Position numbers and translations under genes: made by a program | Assembly: GCA_000320605.2 (NCBI GenBank) | Contig: KB445792.1 | Location: 2,113,581 to 2,177,580 of the forward strand | Length of the DNA: 64,000 nucleotides | Direction of reading: 5' to 3' | Origin: Gelatoporia subvermispora B | Taxonomy: Eukaryota > Basidiomycota > Agaricomycetes > Polyporales > Gelatoporiaceae | Part shown: positions 55,944 through 64,000 of the stretch, piece after piece | Numbering within the stretch: position 1 is the first letter of the stretch | Layout of the letters: every line of letters begins with the position of its first letter | Notes under the pieces: generated by a model | The model's input: the letters and a program-made list of their open reading frames with translations, nothing else | Told to the model about the DNA's origin: nothing | Database searches by the model: none

Positions 55944-57952
55944 CTATCGTTGGAGCAGGCGCGGTAGTGAGACACCCCCGATGCCCCCGCCGGGGGCGAT
56001 GACCTTGGCCATCGAGCCTTTGATGACGTTCTGGTCTATCCCTCCGGGGGCGATGGTCGCGCGTCGTATACGACCCAGCTGTTGCAGCTCAGCCGACACG
56101 GGTTCTGAAGGCGTTAGGAGCGCGTTCGCGTTCCGATCCCCCGAGCCGAGTTCCGCGGCGGCCTTCTTGGACTGCTTCTTGCTCCGCGCGAAGTGCTTGC
56201 CCTGGTATCGTTCCGCATCTGGGACAGTACGTATGAGTACTAAATGAGGAATGGGGGACCGAGATGGCGTCGTACCGAAGTAAGAATAGCCGTCCTGGCC
56301 AACATCAAGCCAGTCTGATCTCCTCTCGGAGAACCTGGGCGACGACCTGAGCATGAATTGGGGGACGTTCCAGCCGACCAAGGGAGACATACTTCCGTAG
56401 TGGCCTGCCATCTGGGCCGAGAGGGGAGAACGCCTGGCGCTCGCCTTTGCAGTACATCTTGAACGTGTCGTCCTGGCTCTTGCGCATCTCGTCCGTGACG
56501 CAGGTGAACGACATGGATGAGTTGTTCGGTCGCTCCGCTATTGATAGGTCGTCCTTGAGATCCGCCAGTTTGTCCAGCGCCTCTTGCAGCCGCTGCTCAA
56601 GCGGCTTTGGTGGGGGATGGAGGTCAGATCGGGCGGGAGGCTGCCGTGAGAGGAACTTGTAGAACACTTGGTTCACGATGGACGAGCTGAGCAGGGAGAG
56701 GTACGCATGTGATGCTGCCGGGGTGCCAGACTGAGTTAATAGTACATATGTTAGCCGAGTGCAATACTCTCACCTTTGACTGGAAAAAGCATGGCACCTC
56801 CCGGGACGCTGACGAGTTGCTTCGCAACATCTTCGGCGTAGGATAGTGGGTGCGTGCGACTTCTTTCGGCCTACGCGGGACGCGTTAGAAGGCTAGGCAC
56901 GGGCGGGAAAAGGTTAATATACCTGTATGATCAGCGTCGGACATTTGATCGAAGCAAGTTCTTGTGACGTGAGTGGGGTTCGCTGTAGCCCGATCAGCCA
57001 AATGGTCGGAATATACCCAAACTAGGGAAGCACCGACGTTCATGGCCAGGTTGACATTTGTGATCGTATATGTCCGCCGGAAAGGTGGATACCAGACTTC
57101 CCAATACGCCACTAGCTGCTTCCCGCGTCGATTAGCTCTTCGATTACATCGATCGTGAAGAAGAGCTTCTCGTGACTGACCTCGTCCTGCAAATCCGGAT
57201 GCGCATCCTAATGCGGACATTAATGTTCCGTTGGCGGACCTGAAAGCTGTGCAGCTCACCGTCCCCGTACACAATTCTAGAAGTTCCTTGCAGCTGTACT
57301 CAAAAGATTCTAGATCTTCTGCGTATGCCCACATTTGGGTGAGCTCCTCGAAGGCGTCGAATACTGACCGGAGTCTACACCAGCGTCAGACCTGTCAACA
57401 ATTTGCATAGAGCGCGCGCACTCACTCTGTCTGCGTGGGTAGATTGCATAACGTGAGGCTCAGACACAGCTCCGGGAATCTGATCATCATAACAATTCAA
57501 TTTGACGCGAATCCCGCAACAAAATCAGCTCACAAGATAGCGAAACGAAGGGCAGTATATGCGTAAAGCTCGCATGCAAATATGTGCGCTGGTGGAAGGT
57601 GTAGCCGCTAAAGCGTACAACTCCAGTTCACTTCTCGCAATGAGCATGGAAGACCGCTCACATGGAACGCCTGCGCTAGATCCCCCATGTTGACCCACAG
57701 GTCATACCTCCCACTAGGCCTAAAGTACGACCTCCCCGTCGACCGAGTGTCAAACGCGATGATGTTGAACCCGCTATTCAGGCGAGGATCGTCCAACTGT
57801 GGATGCAGCCATGTCGAATCGAGACAGAGCGGGTGGAGCATGACAATGGTTGGCTTTGATGGGTCGAAACTGCCGACATTGCCGTTCGGGGTATTTGTCG
57901 TGTACCAGATGGAGGCATAGTCGTCTGCTGAATGGAGGTCGACATAAGGCAT
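55944..57952 (-). CDS. Alpha/beta hydrolase with basic C-terminal extension; one exon junction unclear
   Basis: It begins MPYVDLHSADDYASIWY. An alpha/beta hydrolase core follows, with IVMLHPLCLDSTWLHPQL, FNIIAFDTRSTGRSYF, and later CFDQMSDADHT. Then YAEDVAKQLVSVPGG marks the end of the hydrolase. The last large exon continues in frame as an extension (KFLSRQPPARSDLHPPPKPL, then YQGKHFARSKKQSKKAAAE and a stop at 55944). The basic segment near the end resembles the last helix of dsRNA-binding modules, but a full module is not evident. Between DADHT and AERSRTHPLSYAED the donor is phase 1 and no acceptor in range restores the frame; the contiguous reading shows a TAG. Either an unusual splice site is used or the gene is damaged. 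The nucleophile elbow should lie in one of the short exons I have not fixed. Confidence 0.5.
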
Positions 57953-58919
57953 CTCGGTGGCCGCGATGGCAGAAAGGAAAAGGAAGGGCTGGCCGGTTTG
58001 TTTGGCAAGGCTCACATGGGCGGCATGCTCTGACGGGAGGCATGCACAGGGACCCGGAGGAAGACATAATGAGTAACGATCAGACCTCTGAATCGCTTGC
58101 TGCCGTTCCTTAGCCCACCACAATCGCGGAGGCTAATCGCGGGCTTCCCACGCTGCAGGGCGCCCACATGTCGTCTCGCAGCAGCTCGCAACGCTCTCGT
58201 AACGACGTTGGTCTCGACCTGGCTCTCGGCCAATGGCGGCGACCTTCTAGTTGCGATGCCAGGCTGGCGAGATGTGCATTGACAGTGGAGAGGAGCCAAA
58301 AATGTCGCTGGCGGAGGGACATCGGACCAATTGTGCATGGTCCGTTTGGTGATGACAGTTCTCCCTCATCAAGATCAACGGTAGCGCAGCAGCAGCTGAT
58401 GCAGCGCACGGCGGAGCGCAACGGCCTGCGACGGCCCCGACCCAAAACTACCAATAAAGACGCCCGGACCCACAGACAATCTTAGATCGCCGTTCCGAGC
58501 GCCCGCCGGTATCCAGCCCCGCGGGGTTCTCCTCCCTCTCCAGGGCACTCAGGTCGACACGGAACGTCCCGTGAAGCAACAGATCCATACGTATCATCGA
58601 CTACAGGCGAGCACTGTGGTCGCCATACAAACAGAGGTTCTACAGAGGGAGTTCTTCGCTACCAGCGGGGTCCCGAACAGGACGGATCAGGCACTAGTTT
58701 TACATAGCGAGGCTAGCCACATATGTGTGCATGCTACAGCGAATACGAGCATCGAATGCCCTTTCACTCTGCCGCTCGCACGCCGCAGTAGCGAAGTAGC
58801 CAAGCCTGGAGCGAGTCGTCTCCAGAGCGAGAGCGAGGGTCGGAAGCCCGTTACGCACGGACAGCTCGCGTGGAGGTATGGACGAAGTCCAGACAAGGGG
58901 CATCGGGAAGTGGCGAGGC
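57953..58919. other. Intergenic region
   Basis: About 970 bp between the start of the hydrolase gene and the stop of the next minus-strand gene. Overlapping open frames on both strands around 58012-58485 show no family features. Confidence 0.45.
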
Positions 58920-60243
58920 TCATTTCTCTTCATCTCCTAAAATTCCGCCGAGCACCTGTATGATTCGCTGCTGCCTCTGATCATGAAATGAGTACGCCAC
59001 GCATTTATGGAGCGTGCGTAGACCTACATCTCGATCTGTGCCGACCGTCGTGGGGAACATGGCCGGAACTCCTAGCGATTCCAGTGCAGTCTGCTGCTTC
59101 GTAATGAGGCCGTCCCAAGCAGGCAGCACACGCTCCTGATCAAATTTCTGCAGCTCCTTGAGGAACTGGGCGGACAGCGTCTGGCATGGGCGGGGGCATT
59201 ATTCAGCAATGTAACAGTTAATGGACTAGACAAATGTGCCTTACATCAGCTTCGTACTGCGTCATGCCACTGCCTATCATGTTCGCTCTGCGAAGATCGC
59301 GCTTAGCTCGAGTAGCCAAGGAAACACGCGAGGGGGCTCACTTCGTGCGCGCGATCTTGACCTTGTCCTCGTGTCTGCGCACGATCGCCTGCCGCTCATC
59401 CCAGAGCTGGCGCTCCAGATCCCCTTGCTCTTTTTTGATCTATTAATCAATGACGAGCGTTGAGTACGGCGATGACGGAATATGAGCATGCATCCGGGAT
59501 GTGCAAGTATATGGACTGACGCACCGCTGCGATTGCATGAACGAAGCTAGGATCCTCGCCGAGACGTGCGAGGTGGGGCAGCGCCTGGTGGAACGTGCAC
59601 CCTCGCAGATCGCGCGGCTGGGCGTGCTCATGCGTCGTCGGGTCCGCAGGAGCACCCGCGCGCGAGGCGTGTCCGTATCCCTGCCCGTATCCGCGTCCGT
59701 AATCGTGCGCCTGCTCCGGGGTGCCGCGCTGCAAAGACAATGACGATGACGACGCGGCTGGCGCGACAGAGGGCGGGCGCGCCGGCGCCGTGGCCGCGGG
59801 CACGCCCAGGCTGGGAGAAGCTTGAAGCTGCGAGAGAAGCGACGCGACGGCAGACGCGGACGCAGACGGGGAGGCGGACGAGCCGGCGGGTGCAGGGCGT
59901 GCGGCTAGCGAGGGAGGGTCGTCCCCCGGAGCCCGCGTCACCGCGTGCGTAGGGCCATCGGGCGTGCTGGTGGGTATGAAAAGCTGGGCACCGGGAGCGG
60001 GTGCTGTGGGGGCACTAGTGCTTGCATCCGCGCTGGGAGGATGCGCGATCGAGCCTGCGAGAGCAGTGTTGGAGGTGGCAGATTGTCTCTGCGCGTTTAC
60101 GGTATCCTGCCAGACCTGTGATGCTCGGAGCTGTTCGAGCAGCGCTTTGACCCCCGCAGGGTCCTGGATGGTGTTGGGTCAGATGGTTTTCCTGTGATGC
60201 TGGGATCGCTGCACGCACGTACGTTGATGTTGGTGAAGTCCAT
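58920..60243 (-). CDS. Conserved fungal protein of unknown function
   Basis: The start MDFTNIN (60223-60243) ends at a GTACGT donor and joins by an in-phase CAG acceptor to DPAGVKALLEQLRASQVWQ. An Ala/Ser/Pro-rich stretch follows, then a conserved-looking segment TFHQALPHLARLGEDPSFV. After further short introns a helical region carries LERQLWDERQAIVRRHEDKV and KIARTKANMIGSGMTQYEAD. The last exons give LPAWDGLITKQQTALESLG and RQQRIIQVLGGILGDEEK, stop at 58920. The helical, charged second half suggests a coiled coil and a scaffolding role. I recall such proteins only as unnamed fungal families and make no functional claim. Confidence 0.65.
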
Positions 60244-62332
60244 GAATGGACCTGGCGTGGGAAGATTCCTGCTCCGATGATCTCTGCCCGATTCTTCTCA
60301 AGAACAATCATTAGATCCTGATCGTCGCCATGCTGCATGTGCACTCGAACTATCGCAATTCTGGGAGCAATCTCTAGGAGCAGTTGCTTTCTCAATGCAT
60401 ACAATCCTGGGCACCGCGGTCCGCCACTTTTCCGAGGAAAGCAAGGGCAGGAAACCATGATTTTCGGGCATGTAATCCTACAGCCTACTAGTTCATTCAT
60501 TCAGATCGAGGGTATCCTCTTAGTTCCACTAGCAAGGCGTCGCAGGAACATGCTCACAGAATCGCCTCGTCTACATTGCGAACCTCACACACATCTCCTC
60601 GACGCCCCGTGTACCGAAGCACACCCAACTCCGATTGAAATGAAACATACACTGACTTGTTCAAAGTATGCTCCGATTTCCAACCGACTCGTGGATCGTG
60701 CGTGTCCCGCTTTGCCTTTCGAGATCCAAGGGGTGCCGGTCAATGTCGTTCATCTCAGAGCATCCAGAATGCGGACACGTAGAGAACGTAAGGTTCTCGA
60801 GCACCGTTGCAAACTTCGAGCACAGATCCCTGTATCAATGAGTTGTTGACGATCACGGTGATGATAGACACCAGCAACAGCGTGGTGGATGGCCGCCTGG
60901 CGGATCCAGTTGAGATGCACACCGGCTATTACCAATCAGTAACGCATTCGGCCAGACGTGGTAGGGTCTAGACCGCTGCGGGTCTGCGCATCTAGGCTGC
61001 TTGCATCGGACAGGAGTTGCGCAGGCGGTCTCGAGGATCTTGGGAAGAGAAGCAACTGCCACAATGGGGGTAAATCGACGATCTGCGGCAGCTGAATAGA
61101 GATGTGACAGAGAGCGCCGCCAAAACGGCGGGGGGCAGAGCAACGGATCTCGGGGAAGTTGTTGGAAAGTTAATGGGAGACTGAAGAAATGCTTGCAGCT
61201 GCTCGGCGCCCTCAGCCCGATTCATACGGTAAGAGGAACAGACATGACTTCGCGGCAACGCAAGATCTCACCGCTGATCAGGAACGGCTAGACTAGAAGC
61301 ATACTAGCATCGATGAAAGCCTTGAGGAGCACGCAATCGGGTGCATCAAGACAAGTTGGAGCGGGAGGGCTGCCGCAATCATCATCGCAAGGTCTGTAAC
61401 ACGCCGAGATGTCATGCTGTGCTCTGACGCACCTCAACTGAGGGCGGACGAAGACACGGTGAACGGACTCCGCTGGGGCGGGGTGAGGTGGCATGACGGT
61501 TATCGGCAAGGTTAGCAGACAGATTCAACATCATCCAGGGACATGCTGAAGCACGTTTCGGCGCCTCTAACATGCAGAATAGAAATTGCTATCCTCCGTC
61601 CAAGCTAGCGCAGGAGCAAGTTTGTCCAGTTGTCGTGTTAAATTACGGTTTTGCAACTCAGGGCAAGGCGAGATTTCGCTTGTGCTGTTTCGTTTAGAGC
61701 CGTTGGGGTGCAAATGAAGTTAAAATCCGCCTCAAGCCGGTGAAGGTTGCACGTCATCGCTAGCATTTCACAAGACGGAATGCAGCGGAACGACCTGGCA
61801 GACTTGGCTGCCATACGGAATATTAATCACGATGCGCATTGAGCGTCGTGTAAGTTGGGCTAAAAGGCAAGGAAAACGGAAGAAGAAAATACGCGCGATG
61901 TCGATGAATAGCGCCGCCTAGCGACGATACATTGAGATATCGGAAAACCGGGGTCTTGAGTGCTGACCGCAGGGATATGAAATAGTGGGGAACTTTGCAA
62001 AAGGGAAGAACGGGCTGAACCGAAGGCCACAGGAAGGATGGAAACGTGTCGTGAGCGAAGAGATGGGGGAGGCTGGACTGTGTGGCAGTCCGGACCGGGG
62101 AGGGCGGTACGGTACGGGACAAGGTTGGCAGGAGCAGGGCAAGCGCCAAGGTGCAGGTAGCGCGTCTGGCGCAGCACGTTGCGGACGGTCATCGGCATGG
62201 ATGAAACATGGCGGCAGTGATCAGGAAGGAGTAAACTTCGGCGCCGCACGTCGAGCGGATAGGCGACTTTTTACGTTGGGCGTGCACGCAAAGTGTACGT
62301 GTTTGTATCCATCACGACGTGCAGCAGAGGGC

Positions 62333-62366
62333 GGCAGCCACAAGCAGCCACAGGCAGCCACAGCGC
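62333..62366. repeat. Short direct repeat (GCAGCCACA-like units)
   Basis: Three or four copies of GCAGCCACA or a near match follow in tandem. It is a minor microsatellite-like repeat within the gene-free stretch. Confidence 0.6.
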
Positions 62367-62849
62367 AGCGGGAGCAGTTCCTCTCTGTGTCGGGCGCGCC
62401 GCACGCGGTCAGCCACGGTGGGCAGGCGATTGCATGGCGCAGCCACCGCCACGCGGTTCCGGCCAGTTGGCCGGGATATGCCGAGACCGGCTGTGCGTGT
62501 CACGGCGCCGGCGCGCGGCCGAGAGTAGCGGCCGCGCCGAGAGGGCGGGCCGATGATGGCAGCCGTGCGGGGCGCGCTAGGACTGCGCGGCGTGTGACCG
62601 ACTGCACGCGGCCGCGGACTGAAGCGAGGTTGCAGCTGGCAGCAGCAGTCCGGGGAGCGGCGGCGGAAATCGAGCAAAGGTCCGACTCGAATGTCGGCAA
62701 GGACTAAATGCAGGGGTTGAAACCCCAGATATGGGAGGAACACGTGGGAAAAGTGAAACAAAATGCTGCATGTCAACGGGATTCTCACGGTGAGTGCGCC
62801 AAAGAGAGTGGACATCGCTCGTTTCCATCGCTGCTTCTTCCGCACTCGC

Positions 62850-62976
62850 TCCTTTGCTCGTCCTCGCTTCTTGTCTCTCCCCGCCATTTTGATCTCCTCA
62901 TAAGCATCTCCCATCTCTCTCCCCCTCCCCATTTATTTCTTTTCTCTTTCTTTTTCTCTAATCCGCCTTCTTCGCC
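62850..62976 (+). promoter_or_regulatory. Pyrimidine-rich core promoter/leader of RGS gene
   Basis: The ~125 bp before the ATG are almost wholly C and T with TTTCTCTTTC-like runs. Such CT tracts commonly mark transcription starts in filamentous fungi. No TATA box is seen. Confidence 0.5.
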
Positions 62977-64000
62977 ATGCCTGCCCAAGATGCCTCGGCG
63001 GCGGCGACGTCGTCTCACATGATGAAAACAACCAAGCGCGGCAGGCCGTTTCTCAAGGTCTGTCCTCCAACTCTGCCGGACGCGTCGTCGCTCTCATCTC
63101 CCATCTTTCTAGGACACCCTTGACCTGTTCGCAACCTTGATCGTTTCCTTGGAGTTGACGACCAACAAGCAGTTCTTCCGTACATTCCATAATTCGTTCA
63201 CAACGTACGCTTGGCCACCACATCTCCAGCGCTGATACAATCTGACTTTGCAATTCAGGGATGACGCAGCACGGAATCTGGCATCCCTCAAGTTCTCGCA
63301 ATCCAACCGTGGGCCAGATCCGCGAGACCCATCGCGTATCGTGACGACCACGACGACCACAACATTCTCGATGACACGCGACATGGCGAAAGCGATGTGC
63401 CAGCAATTCATGGACGCCCGTCTCATCGAAAACGCGGCGGATCCAAACTCGAATCTGTTCAAGGAGCGCGGCGTCTACGTCTTGACCCCAAAGGGTCTTC
63501 ATGTCCTGGAGCGATTCATGACCAAGAACGGCATTGCAGGCGAGCATCTGCAACATGTTTTCCTCACACAGCCCATCTGCTTGAAGTTGCTGCACCTCGA
63601 GCGACGGTCAGTGGACGACGAGATCATCGTTTCCCACAGCGTCATCACCGCGCTCTTCCGGAGATTCGTTGGTCGCTTCCCGAATTACCTGCCAGAACAC
63701 CCAGACCCAGATCCGTACAAGCGCTACCATGAACGGGCTCGAGGCATTGCCGTAACAGATGTTATTGACCGGACATCAGGCAAGACTCCCGTCACACATC
63801 AGCATTGTTTCGCGGCAGTGACAGCATTGGAATGGCTTTGCGATTTCACGTCTGTCATTGGAAGAGAAGAAGCCGCGGAAATGGCTGCGCAGTTTGTGCG
63901 GTTCGGGCTCATTTCGCTGGTGAGCGATAAGAGGAAGAACAACGACTCGGCCATCATCTTCACTGTCAGAGGCGCTGCCGGCGGAGGGAATTCGTCGATT
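62977..64000 (+). CDS. Regulator of G-protein signaling, DEP-domain N-terminus (partial)
   Basis: The N-terminus of a fungal RGS protein of the FlbA/Sst2/Thn1 type, which speeds GTP hydrolysis on Galpha and controls development and mating. Exon 1 is MPAQDASAAATSSHMM..RGRPFLK; a short intron leads to DTLDLFATLIVSLELTTNKQ and another to DDAARNLASLKFSQS. The DEP domains follow: MTRDMAKAMCQQFMDARLIE, then NLFKERGVYVLTPKGLHVLERF; the second copy starts HQHCFAAVTALEWLCDFTSV. The gene runs off the right edge, so the C-terminal RGS domain, needed to confirm the identity, is not in the window. Confidence 0.82.

Larger units (their letters stand above)
60244..62976. other. Long gene-free stretch before RGS gene
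   Basis: These 2.7 kb lie between two divergent gene starts. There is no convincing coding frame. The right part becomes GC-rich with a short CAGCCACA-type repeat (about 62333-62366). The last ~150 bp before the RGS start are strongly pyrimidine-rich, like many fungal core promoters. A large regulatory or 5' UTR region for the RGS gene is likely. Confidence 0.5.

Noticed and set aside
58012..58485. Overlapping frames upstream of the alpha/beta hydrolase
   Set aside because: Sequence is GC-rich, frames on both strands are open by chance, and none shows a conserved motif.
1..64000. CRISPR array, bacterial operon, phage or secondary-metabolite cluster
   Set aside because: Introns and gene content are eukaryotic; no regularly spaced repeats and no PKS, NRPS or terpene-type genes are visible.

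Overview
The window is nuclear DNA from a filamentous basidiomycete, most likely an Agaricomycete of polypore type. The evidence is many short introns (mostly 50-60 nt, GT..AG), dense genes on both strands, long low-complexity N-termini, and a chromovirus-like Ty3/gypsy retroelement. The family content (COMPASS Swd1, TTI2, NOP9, ENP1, CTU1, glucosidase II beta, UDP-xylose synthase, HET domain, RGS with DEP domains) is fungal. The taxonomic placement is inference; no marker gene fixes the species.

Layout: 348-3792 (-) is a long MDR (alcohol dehydrogenase/quinone reductase-like) protein with a disordered N-terminus, followed by a 2.4-kb gene-free stretch. ATP synthase subunit d (6174-6976, +) converges on hexokinase (7520-10084, -). 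Next come a membrane-anchored DUF3445/HDOD-like oxidative demethylase (10573-12491, -), a small conserved hypothetical protein (13578-14355, -), and TTI2 (15201-16887, -), which is divergent from SWD1 (17091-18927, +). An LRR-like protein (19242-21525, -), a poorly resolved gene around 22.3-23.7 kb, a PHO80-type cyclin (24169-25663, -), glucosidase II beta (26236-28421, -), an F-box protein (29216-30717, -) and a HET-domain protein (31672-34659, -) follow.

A complete 9,022-bp LTR retrotransposon (34901-43922, coded on -) sits in what was a roughly 420-bp divergent promoter between the HET gene and RPS25. Its two 266-bp LTRs look identical by eye and it is flanked by the 5-bp duplication AGGTC, so the insertion is young. 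Its Gag frame has one in-frame TGA before the CCHC knuckle, and Pol lies in the -1 frame with an unusual ~325-residue C-terminal extension.

To the right lies a block of housekeeping genes concerned with translation: RPS25 (44108-44643, +), a second PCL-type cyclin (45481-46582, +), tRNA thiolase CTU1 (47149-48546, -) divergent from NOP9 (48646-51548, +), and bystin/ENP1 (51721-53431, -) divergent from UDP-glucuronate decarboxylase (53833-55523, +). After these come an alpha/beta hydrolase with a basic C-terminal extension and a doubtful exon junction (55944-57952, -), a conserved fungal protein of unknown role (58920-60243, -), 2.7 kb without genes, and the 5' part of a DEP/RGS regulator that runs off the right edge (62977-64000, +).

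Exon boundaries were set by hand from splice consensus, reading frame and remembered family conservation. No alignment was run.
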